Source of the DNA: Pedobacter lusitanus
Lineage (GTDB): Bacteria > Bacteroidota > Bacteroidia > Sphingobacteriales > Sphingobacteriaceae
Direction: 5' to 3'
Assembly: GCF_040026395.1 (NCBI RefSeq)
Contig: NZ_CP157278.1
Coordinates: forward strand, 3,906,001-3,970,000
Length of the DNA stretch: 64,000 nucleotides
Both the position numbers and the translations under genes were made by a program. Below the pieces are notes generated by a model. It was not told where the DNA came from, did no database searches, and worked only from the letters and a program-made list of their open reading frames with translations. This document shows positions 37,901-50,500 of the stretch, piece after piece (position 1 is the stretch's first letter; the number at the start of each line of letters is the position of its first letter).

Positions 37901-38499
37901 ATGTATCAATGGGGAATTTTAAAATCACCAATCTTGATGACCCGAAAAATGATCAGGAAGCCGCCACAAAAAAATATGTGGATGCAGGCTTACTGACTGC
38001 AGGTGCCAATGCTAAAGATAATCTGGGTAATCATAAAGCTACAGAAAGTATTAAGCTCTCTGTTTATGCGATCAGTAATGATGGTGCAGATGGTAAAGGG
38101 CTCACTTTCGATACACAGGGTAATGCGAGTTTCGGCCAGGATGTAACTATCAACGGTAACCTTTATACCCCATCAGACAGGAGATTGAAAATCAATATTG
38201 AAACTTTAAGTCATGTGCTGCAAAAAATTGATCAGCTGAGAGGAGTAAAGTTTGAGTACAAAGATCAGCATAAATATGCCTCAGGGCATAAGATCGGTGT
38301 GATCGCCCAGGAATTGCAAAAAGTATATCCTGAAATGGTTACCAAAGGGAAAGACGGGTTTCTGAAAGTGGACTATACCCAGTTAACCGGAATGCTTATT
38401 CAGGCAGTCAGAGAACAGCAGAAACAAATTGCTGAACTGCAGATCCGGATGAACAATCAGCAGGAACAGATCAACAGTATCCTTAAAAAAATACAATAA
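34921..38499 (+). CDS. Tail-fibre-like protein with C-terminal S74 self-cleaving chaperone domain (1192 aa)
   Basis: An exported fibrous protein. The signal peptide ends near SSKAQ. Six modules of the type GDxYYNT...LYVYNGxxW occur in the first half and between later repeats. Eight repeats end in DAATKxYVD-like motifs (about residues 345-1030), each with IPLSGFG and FKITNLADP. The C-terminus is a peptidase S74 (intramolecular chaperone) domain: PSDRRLKINIE, KIGVIAQELQKVYPEMV and VDYTQLTGMLIQAVREQ, then a coiled coil. The Ser-Lys pair is Ser1085 and Lys1090, spaced as in endosialidase-type domains. By family knowledge it trimerises the fibre and then cuts itself off, releasing about 108 aa. 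No phage genes adjoin. Confidence 0.88.
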   Translation: MKISRFCIFIILIFSVCSSKAQSISQFNGQFLIQKIESLGSDEYQIRGVFSDQSSVFQATDVLPADRIIDGGGKMFQIISLTTEGSIINALSKGMDGAAPTIGDGLIYRPSNKGFPLITSNAGAAILTSANNTATLSIDYSIPNYGSGTALPAASAKLGEVVLLSGNSKIYKMESGGWKMVTNIPFVFALPENAVKGDVVYNALDDKNYTYDGSAWILPKVLAALPAQSKYGDVFYDTSQQKLFMFDANNKWANISGASIPGGPGTEFPGNTKPGDLYFNTDNNALYVLDNSKKWLEISANGSTPSGATNPDPSAVNVKEGNLFYNTSEHKLYVYNGTTWLPLDLTLRSGQIFMGNSSNIASGVTVSGDATLSSAGRLIIKDHAVTEEKLDKVNIPLSGFAIPTDDIALGDGISNFKITNLKDPTKDSDAATMGYVNALITKPGILALPLNYFFIGNSSNKAVPTAKNLIPLSGFDRAYANISMGTGTTGPNFKIINLADPSLAQDAATKNYVDSRVLAPGNLSLPKGNMFVGNDISTAEAVAKNTIPLSEFGAAAAHVSMGNFKITALADPVADQEAATKNYVDKKVISPASITLTKGNLFVGDAAGKAADVSKNTIALSGFGAASADVSMGGFVLSNLGIPLVDGDASTKKYVDDLFKTPASHLALPTGNFFVGNAAGNAEATAKKLIPVSGFAKATDNIYMGDATTQFGISFLKYPMLASDAATKGYVDDQLAMPGSLILPTDHILVGDAANKAVPVAKNAVPLSDFGIATADISLGNGTKNYKITNLADPQTDQEAATKKYVDAKSSKTPVGPTAPDKPVAGDTYYNTADNRLYVYNGKDWVPVDNKLKETELYVGDAKGIAVSTPKNTIPLSGFDNAKANISIGDGTTNFKLINLADPENDQEAATKKYVDSKSSKTPTGPTAPGKAVAGDTYYNTADNRLYVYDGIKWVPLDNKLADRELYVGNSAGIAVSTPKKSVPISGFGSAEGDVSMGNFKITNLDDPKNDQEAATKKYVDAGLLTAGANAKDNLGNHKATESIKLSVYAISNDGADGKGLTFDTQGNASFGQDVTINGNLYTPSDRRLKINIETLSHVLQKIDQLRGVKFEYKDQHKYASGHKIGVIAQELQKVYPEMVTKGKDGFLKVDYTQLTGMLIQAVREQQKQIAELQIRMNNQQEQINSILKKIQ
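35958..38004 (+). repeat. Eight DAATKKYVD-type tandem repeats within the S74 protein gene
   Basis: The encoded repeats follow the scheme (L/M)FVGN..., KNxIPLSGFG, NFKITNLADP, DQEAATKKYVD. The eight terminal motifs are DAATMGYVN, DAATKNYVD, EAATKNYVD, DASTKKYVD, DAATKGYVD and three EAATKKYVD. The last long units (37351-37677 and 37678-38004) are a recent 327-bp tandem duplication that also carries a YYNTADNRLYVY module. Confidence 0.85.
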
Positions 38500-38534
38500 C
38501 AACCAGGTCAGGAAACCAAGAGAAGCGAATCATT

Positions 38535-41500
38535 TTGAAGAAATTACTACATATTATTATTCTTTTCCTATTGCTTGCCGGAGCTGTTTCAGTTTCGGCA
38601 CAGACATTTTTTAGGGTCATTGGTGGTGTTCCTCATCTTCCGGCAATAGATCCTGTTACCGTTGCTTCGCCTTTACCGGGAATGCTGATTTACAGTACGC
38701 CCGATAAACAACCGATGATCTATAACGGGGCAACCTGGGAAACTTTGTGCAGCAGTAATATCAATACGGCTACTGTAAAAGATTACCTCGAAGTAAAAAC
38801 AGGAATTCCATATTTACCTTCTTTGAATGAGGAGCCTGCAGGAACCATATCTTCCGGAGGAGTTTATTTCTCTAAAACCGCAAAGACCATGATGGTCAAT
38901 GATGGAAATTCATGGTATGCCGTAGCTGAATTACTGGCAAAAGGAAATTTTAAACCACACAATGGTTTCTCCACCAACAGCGGCTTAAAGATCTCCAAAT
39001 TACCCGTACTGCCAGTTAACCCGGCACCTTTAGGTTTATCTGCTGGTGCTGTCTACATCAATACCGTATCAAAAGCTATCCGTTTTTACGATGGGGCTAA
39101 ATGGAGAGATATAAGTTGTTTACCTGTAATCTCGACCATACAACCGACAAAAATCACCAATATCTCAGCCCTTAGCGGAGCAAATATAATGAACAACGGC
39201 GGGTCTGCAGTAACCTTGCAGGGAATCTGCTGGGGGACCAGTATCTATCCCGATACCACGTTGAATACCAAAACCAGGAACTTTATTTTTGGTGCTGATA
39301 CTGGTCTTTTTCCAGGTATTATATCCGGTTTACAGGCGAATACAGTTTACCATGTTCGTGCCTATGCTGTCAATAGTTCAGGTATAGTATATGGAGAGGA
39401 TTTAACCTTTACCTCAGCGATGGCTTCCCTGCCATCAATTATTACACTCGAAATCGATAATATTTTTCCGGTTATGGCCAATAGCGGCGGGATAATTAGT
39501 AGTGACGGTGGTGCACCGGTTACTGCCCGCGGAGTAACCTGGAATACAACCGGCGATCCAAAAGATGATGAGCATGCAGAGATTACCCTGGACGGTTCTG
39601 GTGTTGGAACCTTTCCCAGCCGTTTGGTTAACCTGTTAAAAAACACAACCTATTATGTCCGTGCCTATGCTGTAAATATTATCGGTAAAGCTTATGGCAA
39701 CCTGCTCCAGTTTACTACACCCGCAGCTACAGCACCTGTATTAAGCTCTCCGAATATCAAAATTGTGGACATTACAGATGTTTCGGCAGTCAGTGAAGTT
39801 ACGATTATTAATAATGGCGGAGAGGTCGTGACCGAACGCGGGATGAGCTGGAGCACAGATCGTGTGAATATAGTTTATGGTCCGTCAGCCACGGTCAATA
39901 CCACAGATATCGGGACATTTATTTGTAATATCACTGATCTTAAACCCGGCACGCTGTACTATGTCAGAGCCTATGCAAAAAATAGTGTCGGAACTAGTTT
40001 TAGCAGTGAATCCAGTTTTATCACCACTTCTTTACCTACGCTGACCACCTTAATCCCTTTTAATTATGATGCAGTTAGTCATATTGACGGGTCCTTTGAA
40101 AGTTATAACGGAAGAGTGGCCACAGGTGGCGGAGATATTACCAGTAATGGCGTTGCACCGATAACCAAAAGGGGCATTTGCTGGAGTACAGTTCCTGGTC
40201 CGACTACAGCACTGGCTACCAAAGCAGAGCAAAACATAACAGGCAATGCTAAAGGAGTATTCCGTAATTATATGACTTCGCTTACACCAGGTACAACTTA
40301 TTATGTAAGGGCTTATGCGATTAATGCAATGGGAACTGCTTATGGAGAAGAACAGCTATTTACAACCCCTCAGCTTCCACAGCTGAAAACAACCTCTGCC
40401 GCATTAATTAAAAATACCAGTGCTGTCAGTGGCGGAGAAATTACAGATGATGGCCGCGTACCCGTAAACACACGCGGTGTTTGCTGGAGTACAACAAACA
40501 ATCCTTCCATAGATGATCCGCATACCAGTAACGGAAGTGGTAATGGAACTTTTGTCAGTGATATTAAAGGATTAATGGGGAATACCACCTATTATATCAG
40601 AGCTTATGCAATCAATAATGTTGGAATAAGTTATGGAAATATGAGCTCCTTTGTGACCGGTCTGCCAGAAAAACCGGCTGTGGTAACCTCACCGGTTCTG
40701 GCAACCCTGGGTGCTACAGCTGCCGGCGGAGGAGAAGTGACTGAAACCGGAGGAGCAGAAATTACATCAAGAGGTCTGGTCTGGAGTCTGACAGCTGATT
40801 TTAGCCCCAGCCTGTCTATGTCAACCAGGACCCGGGAAGCCGGAGGAGCCGGAAAATTCAACAGTACAATCACAGGTCTGGTGCCTAATAAAACCTATTA
40901 TGTCAGAGCTTATGCGGTCAATAGTGTGGGAGTGGTTTTTGGAGAGCAGCAGGTTTTTAAAACCTTTACTATCCCTTCACTGATTACTACAGCAGCAAGC
41001 AGTATTACCAGTACAGAAGCAGTTAGCGGGGGAGATATTTTTAGTGACGGAGGTGATAAAGTAACTAAAAGCGGGATTGTATGGAGTACAGCACCTAATC
41101 CGGCAACAGATTTACCAACCAAAACCCAAAGCGGAACAGGTGTGGGAACCTTTATTCATACCCTGCCTAAATTAATGGGTAATACCACTTATTATGTCCG
41201 TGCCTATGCGACTAACAATGCCGGTACAGCCTATGGCAATGAAATCAGTTTTACCACCGGTCCTCCGGTAATTCCGGTGATCAGGACTCTGGAAGCTACA
41301 GAAATTACCGGAACCAGTGCTTCCAGTGGCGCGAAGGTGATCAGCAATGGCGGTGCATTATTTACTGTAAATGGAATTGTCTGGAGTACAGTTTCAGGTT
41401 TCCGGCCCGACACGGCTACAAAACAAAAAACGATTCAGAAAAGCGCTGGTGATTTTGCCAGTGAACTCAAAGAACTGTTACCTGGTACAACCTATTACGT

Positions 41501-44500
41501 ACGGGCATATGCAGTCAATTCTGTGGGGCTGATTTTTGGTAACGAGATTGTGCTCAGAACACCAAGTGTACCCACTTTGATGACCCTTACACCAATTCCG
41601 GCAACCATCACCAGTACCTCTGCGACCAGTGGTGGCAGTATTATAACCAATGGTGGTAATTATATCACCAGTAATGGAATTTGCTGGAGCACTTCAAGAA
41701 ATCCGACATTAGCTGATCAAAATGTAATTGCAGGTTCGGGCTCCGGTAATTTTACCACAGCGCTGAAAGATCTGATGGGATCGACTAAATATTATGTACG
41801 TGCTTTTGCAACTAATTTTGCGGGTACAGGCTATGGAAATCTGGATAGTCTGACTACCAGACCACCTGTACCGGTTACGATCATTACGGCCAAAGGAACT
41901 GATATCACGGCAACTACTGCTACTTCAGGTGGTGAAATTACCAGTAATGGTGGTGCGCTGGTCAGTACCAGAGGTGTTGTCTGGAGTATACATCCCGATT
42001 TTAAACCAGATACAGTTTCTAAAAATAAAACTGCAGATACAGGTTATGAGAAAGGGGTTTTTATCAGTTATCTGAAAAAACTGGTTCCCGGAACTACCTA
42101 TTATGTACGTGCCTATGCAGTGAGTATTGCAGGAACCTCTTATGGAGAAGTGATTAGCTTTACCACCCCCGATTTTGCAAGCCTGACAACTAATTCCCCT
42201 TCGCTGGTTGCCAATACTTCAGCAACTACCGGCGGAACAGTGACCAGCTCCGGAGGCTCTCCGGTTACCGAAAGAGGAATAGTGTGGAGTACCACAGCTA
42301 ACTTTATACCTGATATGACATCCGGAAATGTGACCAGTAATGGAGCCGGCACAGGAAGTTTTGACAGCAAACTCAAAGACCTTAAGCCAGATACCAAATA
42401 CTATGTCAGAGCTTATGCGGTTACGCTGGCTGGTGTGGCTTACGGGCAGCAGGTCAGTTTTACCACCTATCCCCCGGGACTGAGTTTATTAACTACACTT
42501 AATCCCTCACAAATTACAGGAACAACCGCTTCCAGTGGTGGAAGTATTACAGATGAAGGTGGGGTTGTTGCAGATACCCGCGGCGTAGTCTGGAGTACCC
42601 AGTCTGGTTTTAATCCGGCGACAGTAACCGTTAATAAAACTGCTCAGTCAGGGGCAGGCAACGGACAATTTATCACTAAAATAACCGGTTTATCTCCGGG
42701 TGTCACTTATTATATACGTGCCTATGCTTCCAACAGGGTTGGTACAGCTTATGGTAATGAAATCAGTTTTACCACGCCAAATCTTGCTACGCTGACCACC
42801 ATTGAAGCCTCATCAGTAACCGGAACCAGTGCCTTAAGCGGTGGTATTATAACTGCAACCAATGGCACACCAGTAACTGCACAAGGAGTTTGCTGGAGTA
42901 CCAGTTCCGGCCCGACTATAGGTCTGGCTACCCGAACAAGTGATGCCGGGGCAGGTGTTTTTACCAGCTCATTAAATGCCCTTAAACCGGTTACCAAATA
43001 CTATGTACGCGCATACGCAACTAACCAAATTGGTACAGCTTACGGCAATGAAATCAGTTTTACTACAGGACCATTATTAGCCAGCATAACCACGAGCGAT
43101 CCTGTAATTACTTCAGAGAACTCGATCAGTAGCGGGGGGACTATCACTAAAGATGGAGGAAACCCGGTTACTGCCCGCGGTCTGTTGTGGAGCAGAAGAG
43201 CCAATTTCAAACCAGATACTGTAGTTAACAATAAGACAGTTAATGGAAGTGGGATCGGAAATTTTATCAGTGACATTAACCAGATGGAAAGAAGTGCGAC
43301 TTATTATATTCGTGCTTATGCAACCAATAGTGCGGGAACAGCTTACGGAAACCAGCTTACCGTTTCTATTTTTCCTACTTCACCTGTCCTGAATACAAAA
43401 GTCGTAACGGCAATAACAGGTTCGTCGGCAGCAAGTGGAGGAGAAATAGTTAAAGATGGGGGAGCATTAATTACCAGGCGGGGTATAGTCTGGAGTACTG
43501 CACAAAATCCAACCCTGTCTTTAACTACCAAAACCAGTGATGTGGATTACGGTGATGGAAACTTTACCAGTTATCTGACCGGTTTGCAGCAAAATACAAC
43601 TTACTATGTCAGAGCCTATGCCGTTAACGGGATAGGTGTGGCCTATGGTTTGGAAAAATCATTTACCACACTCACCGTTCCAACTTTAACTGCAACTACT
43701 CCGGCTACAAATGTTCTGGCTACTACAGCAGTCAGCGGAGGTAAAATTACAGATGACGGCCGAACACCAATAACCAGTCGTGGAATTGTTTGGAGTACTT
43801 ATGATAATCCGACCGTAGACCTGCCTACCAAAACTATAGACCGGGTTACAGAAGGAATAGGTAGTTTCACAGCAAATCTTTCCGGTTTAAAACCAAAGAC
43901 CACTTATTATGTAAGAGCTTACGCGACAAATAGTGTTGGAATTACTTACGGAAGTCCGGTCATGATAACGACGAATTCAGTTGCCCTGCCTACGTTGACT
44001 ACTGCGCCGGTTACTGCCATTGAAGGATTCTCTGCAATGGGCGGTGGAAATGTCACAGACGATGGAGGAATGCCGGTGGTAACCAGAGGAATTGTATGGA
44101 GCTTAACCAGTTCACCAACCATCGCCCTGCCAACTAAGATTATCAATGGCACTGCAGGTACCGGAACATTCAATAACGTATTTGCAGGTTTAATTCCGGG
44201 CACAACTTATTATATACGCGCATTTGCAACCAACAGTGTTGGCACAGCTTATGGTAATGAGCTGACTTTTACCACATCGGCCATTGTACCAGCTTTAAGT
44301 ACAGTGGTGCTTTCCAATACCAAAGTGAATAGTGCCGACGGGGTAGCGAACCTGGTTTCTGATGGTGGTGCGGCAGTTACTGATCTCGGGCTGATCTGGA
44401 ATACAGAAGATGTGATCCCCGCAGATTTTACCAACAGCCTGTCTGTTGGTGCTATGGGAACTTCAATCTCAGGAACGCTGACCAATTTACTGCCTGCAAC

Positions 44501-47500
44501 AAAATATTTTGTCTGGGCTTATGGTAAAAATAGTATAGGAACAGGATACAGTGCCAAATCAGCCGTTTTCACCACACCTGCCTTAGCTACCCTGATCACA
44601 ACTAAACCGGGCACAATTACCCAGAATTCTGCGAATTCAGGAGGTACAATCAGTAGTGATGGCGGAGTACCGGTAACCGCAAGAGGGATATGCTGGAGTA
44701 CTGCCGAAAATCCAACTGCAGATGGTTTGTTAAAGACAGTCAACGGACAGGGCAGTGGTGCTTTTACCAGTAGTATGACCGGTTTAACCAAAGGCACAAA
44801 ATATTATGTCAGAGCCTATGCAACCAATAGCGTAGGCACCAGTTACGGTAATCAGGAGAGCTTTACCACCTTTGATGTACCTTCACTGAAAACTATGGCT
44901 GTAACAGCTATCCTGACCACTTCGGCTGTCAGTGGAGGAGAGGTTACCGCGGATAATGGTGCGCCGGTAACTGCCAGAGGAGTGATCTGGGATACACAAA
45001 CTGACCCGGTAGTGAGTCTGACCAGTAAAACCGCAAACGGTACAGGTACCGGAGTCTTTGCAAGTAATCTGACTCCTTTAACCGTAGCAACTCAATACTA
45101 TGTCAGAGCTTATGCAACCAATAGTATTGGTACAGGCTATGGTAATCTGGAAACTTTTAAGACCCCGCAGGTTCTTCCTGTAGTCAGTGTGGTTACGCTT
45201 TCAGAAATGACGCAGACCACTACAAAGGGAACTGCCGAAATCACTTTTGACGGAGGGGCTGAAATTACTGCCCGTGGATTAGTCTGGAATACGACCGGTA
45301 ATCCAACCCTGGAAAACGGAACAGTTATTCCCAAAGGAACAGGAACCGGCAGTTTTACCGATCTGTTGAAAAACCTGATTGAAGGACCGACTTATTATAT
45401 CACTGCCTATGCAACAAACAGTGTCGGAACAGCCTACAGTCCAAAACCAACCAGTTTTAAAATCTGTCCGGCTGAATTTACAGTAACACATACTGCAGGT
45501 CTGGGTGGTGCGCCGGTAACAAAAACCATAACCTATCATTCCGTAAGTACTGATATTTCCGGTGCGGCAAGATGCTGGATCACACAGAATCTGGGTGCCG
45601 ACAGGCAGGCATTATCAGCAACAGATGGCACAGAACCCTCGGCTGGCTGGTACTGGCAGTTTAACCGTTTGCAGGGTTATAAATCTGATGCAGCTACAGG
45701 CCGTACTCCTGCCGGATCATGGCCGGTCGCGACCAGCGAAACGGTTGACTGGAGTTCAGATAATGACCCTTGTGTTCAGTTATTGTCAACAGGCTGGAGA
45801 TTACCAACAGAGACGGAGTGGAATAACACTTATAAGGGCTGGAAGAGCATGGCCGATATTTATGGTTCGGTACTTAAACTGCATGCTGCAGGATTACTTA
45901 ATTTAAGTACCGGTGCATTGGTCAATCCGGGTAGCCAGGGTAATTATTATTCCAGTACTTCGAAAGATGCAAACTATGTGAATTTTACTTATTTTACCGG
46001 TGGAGCACCTGTAACAACCATCATCCAGAAAACCTATGGATTTCCGCTGCGTTGTCTTCGGGATGAGATTATATTCAGTGTCCCTTCGGTAAGTAAGGTT
46101 GTGGTACCAGCTGCTACGATGACCGCCAGTTCGGCCGTTGCGCAGGCAACCATCACGACTGACGGAGGGAAGGAAGTTACCGACAGAGGTTTTGTCTGGA
46201 ACACTACCGGCAACCCGACTTTTGCAGATCAGGTGATTCATACGGGAGCAGGAATAGGAGCTGTAACTGCACAATTAACAGGCTTAACAGAAACCCCGTC
46301 TTATTATATCAGAGCTTTTGCAACCAATAGTGTTGGTACTGGTTATAGTAAGGAAACTCTGAACTTTAGAATCTGCCCGCCATCATTTGTCGTTACTCAC
46401 GTAGCCGGAATCAATGGTGCACCAGAGACTAAAACAGTAACTTATCATGCTGTGAATTCTACGCTTTCAGGTGCAGCCAGATGCTGGCTTACCCAGGATT
46501 TAGGCGCGGATAATGAAGCGGCTTCGGCTGCTGATGCCAGCGATGGTGCCTCAGGCTGGTACTGGCAATTCAATAAAACGCAAGGATTTAAATCTGTAAA
46601 AGGAGTCCGTACCCCTAATACACCGTGGATCGGATCTATTACTGAAAACTCAGACTGGACACCGGCAAATGATCCTTGCGTATTACTGCTGGGTGGGGGC
46701 TGGAGAATTCCAACAGCAGCAGAATATACTAACCTGGTTGTACCGGCTAACGGACTGGCTTCGTTAAATAGTGGATATGCTACAGAATTAAAACTTCATG
46801 CCGGCGGATACCTGATCTATTATACAGCAGAGAAATATGCTGCCGGTACACAGATCAATTACTGGTCTAATGCTCAGGATGGAGCTAATGCCCGCTACCC
46901 TTATATCAATGGTGCAGCAGGTATGTTTTCTTCATTAAAGGCATATGCCATGCCGATCCGTTGTATTCGCGACCAGATTGTGATTTCGCCCCCTCCGGTT
47001 ACCAATGTCACTATACCCGCTGCTACCATGACTGCTGAGACCGCCGTGGGTTCTGCACAGATTATTATTGATGGAGGTGCGCCGGTTACTGCAAAAGGTC
47101 TGGTATGGAATACAACAGGAAACCCGACAATAAATGACCATGTTATTCCGGATGGTGCCGGTATTGGTGCCATCAACGGTGTGTTAACTGATCTTGAAGA
47201 AGGACTTACCTATTATGTAAGGGCATTCGGAACAAATAGTGCAGGAACAAATTACAGTATGACTGACGCTTCTTTCACCATCTGTAAACCAGTTACTATT
47301 ATCCATAGAGCTGGTTTTAACGGGGCACCTGCAGATAAAACGATTACTTATGGTACAGTAAATTCGAGTGTAACAGGAGAACCGAAATGCTGGATTACGC
47401 AGAATCTGGGTGCGGATAAACAGGCGGCAGCCATAAATGATACTAATGAAGCAGCTGCAGGCTGGTACTGGCAGTTTAACCGTTTACAGGGATATAGTTT

Positions 47501-50500
47501 TACAGGTACAGTACGTACACCAAATGTGGAATGGAACCCCTGGGCTGCTTCGATCAGTGATAATTCTAACTGGACCGCTGCCAATGATCCCTGTACCCGG
47601 CTGCTGGGAAATGGCTGGCGTTTACCAACCCTGGCCGAATGGACAAAGGCTGTCGGTCCGCCGCAAAACTGGACAACTGAAGCTATGGCCTACGCTTCTG
47701 AACTGAAACTTCATCAGGCAGGTTATATCGCTTATAATTCCCCGCAAACAGGAGTTACCTATAAAGGCTCTGCTGCTTTTTACTGGAGCAGTACGCAAAA
47801 TGTCAGTACAGAATATGGTCAGGATCTTTATAAAGGCGCAGTTAACAGAGAATATAAAGCTTCTGCATTACCTGTTCGCTGTCTGCGGGATGCGGTGATT
47901 AAAAGTGTTCCTTCAGTAAGTAAGGTGATTGTTCCTGTTGCAGCGATGACGGTTAATACTGCGGACGGACTATCTACAGTGGTTAGTGATGGAGGTGCGC
48001 CGGTAACTGCAAGAGGTTTGGTTTGGAATACTACCGGTACTGCTCCTGTACTGAATGACGGAGTGAGCTCATCAGGAACAGGAACAGGTGATTTTACAGC
48101 TGTGCTTAAAAATCTTGCAGAAGGCCCAACTTATTATGTACGCGCTTTTGCAACCAATAGTGAAGGAACGGGATACAGCCCGGTGATCAGCAGTTTCAAG
48201 ATCTGTAATCCTTTTACTGTTATCCATAAAGCAGGTCTGAACGGGGCACCGGTTGATAAAACAGTTACCTATAAAACAGTAAGCAGTAATATTTCAGGAT
48301 CTGCTAAATGCTGGATTACCCAGAACCTGGGTTCCGATAGAGAAGCTGCCGCAGTAAATGACGTGGCTGAGGCAGCTTCAGGATGGTTCTGGCAGTTTAA
48401 TCGTTTACAGGGCTATAAATTTGAAGGAACCGTCCGTACCCCAAATCTGGAATGGAAACCCTGGGCAGCCTCTATAAGTGAGAATTCTAACTGGCTTGCA
48501 GCGAATGATCCTTGTATTCAGCTTTTGGGTGGTGGCTGGCGTTTACCGACTCCGGCAGAATGGGCTGCGGCAGCATCACCTCCTCAAAACTGGAAAACCG
48601 AAGCTGATGCTTTTGCTTCGGAACTCAAATTACATGCAGCAGGTTACGTTCCCTATAATGGATCAGCTTCAGGTGTGGCTTCCAGAGGTGCTTTAGGACT
48701 TTACTGGAGTAACACTCAAAACACAAGTTCAGAATTCGGGCAGGATTTGTACAGAGGATCTCAGGTTAACAGAGAATATAAAGCATCGGGTCTGACTGTA
48801 AGATGCCTGCGTGATGAGGTTATAAAAACTATTCCTTCAGTAAGTAATGTGGCTGTTCCGGTTGCAGGCATGACAGCAAGTACGGCCAGCGGTTCTGCTA
48901 CAGTGACCACTGATGGTATTGTTCCTGTCACGATCAGAGGACTGGTCTGGAATACTACCGGGCTTGCACCGACAACGGCTGATCAGGTAATTGCAATTGG
49001 CAAAGGTACAGGAGAGATAACCGGTACATTAAATAATCTGGTAGAAGGCCCCACTTATTATGTGCGCGCTTTTGCAACCAATAGTGAAGGAACCGCTTAC
49101 AGTCCGGAAGTCACCAGTTTTAAAATTTGTAATCCTTTTACCGTAATTCATAAAGCAGGTTTAAATGGTGCCCCAGTAGATAAGACTGTAATTTATAAAA
49201 CCGTAAACAGTAATGTTTCGGGTTCTGCCAAATGCTGGATAACCCAGAATCTTGGAGCTGATAAAGAAGCTGCCGCAGTAAATGATGTGACAGAGGCAGC
49301 TTCAGGATGGTTCTGGCAGTTTAACCGTTTGCAGGGGTATAAGTTTGAAGGCACAACGCGTACCCCAAATCTGGCCTGGGCACCCTGGGCTGCCTCTATA
49401 AGTGAGAATTCTGACTGGCTTGCAGCGAATGATCCTTGTATTCAGCTTTTGGGTGGTGGCTGGCGTTTACCGACTCCGGCAGAATGGGCTGCGGCAGCAT
49501 CACCTCCTCAAAACTGGAAAACCGAAGCGGATATTTTTGCATCAGAACTAAAAATTCATGCCGCCGGATATGTACCGTATAATGGTGCAGCATCAGGTGT
49601 CAGCTCCCGTGGCAGCCTCGGACTTTACTGGAGTAACACGCAAAACACAAGTTCAGAATTCGGACAGGATTTGTACAGGGGATCCCAGGTTAACAGAGAA
49701 TATAAAGCATCAGGATTAACTGTAAGATGTCTGCGTGATGCTATCGTGAAAACTGTTCCTGCGGTAAGTAATGTGGTTTTACCAGTTAGTGCTATGACGC
49801 TGAATTCGGCAGAAGCTTCTGCTACTATTGCCATAGACGGAAGTGCTCCGGTAATCTCGCGGGGTCTGGTCTGGAATACTACCGGGCTGCCAACACTGGC
49901 AGATCAGGTTATCAAGTCTGGAAACGGAACAGGAAATATTACCGGAACCATAACAGATCTGGTAGAAGGTCCAACCTATTATGTACGTGCTTTTGCGACC
50001 AATGCAATAGGTACAGCCTATAGCCCTGCTGTAAGTAGTTTTAAAATCTGCAATCCTTTTACTGTAGTGCATAAAGCAGGAGTAAATGGAGCACCGGTAG
50101 ATAAAACGGTGAATTATGGGGCTATTACCAGTACGGTAACCGGTACGGCTAAATGCTGGATTACCCAGAACCTGGGTGCGGACAGGCAAGCTGTGGCTAA
50201 TAATGAGATAGCTGAAGCAGCTTCGGGCTGGTTCTGGCAATTTAACCGCTTGCAGGGATATAAAGTTGAGGGAACAACACGCACACCCAATACGGTATGG
50301 GTAACAAGTATCAGTGAGAATACCAGCTGGGCTGCCGCAAACGATCCCTGCATCCAGTTGCTGGGTGGTGGCTGGCGTTTGCCAACTCCTGCTGAGTGGG
50401 CAACGGCAGTATTGCCTCCTCAAAACTGGAAAACCGAAGCGGATATTTTTGCATCAGAACTAAAAATTCATGCCGCCGGATATGTGCCTTATAATGGTGC

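Noticed and set aside
29476..38499. Possible prophage because of tail-fibre-like proteins
   Set aside because: No capsid, terminase, tail tube, integrase, lysis or replication gene is nearby. The proteins have Sec signal peptides and T9SS neighbours.
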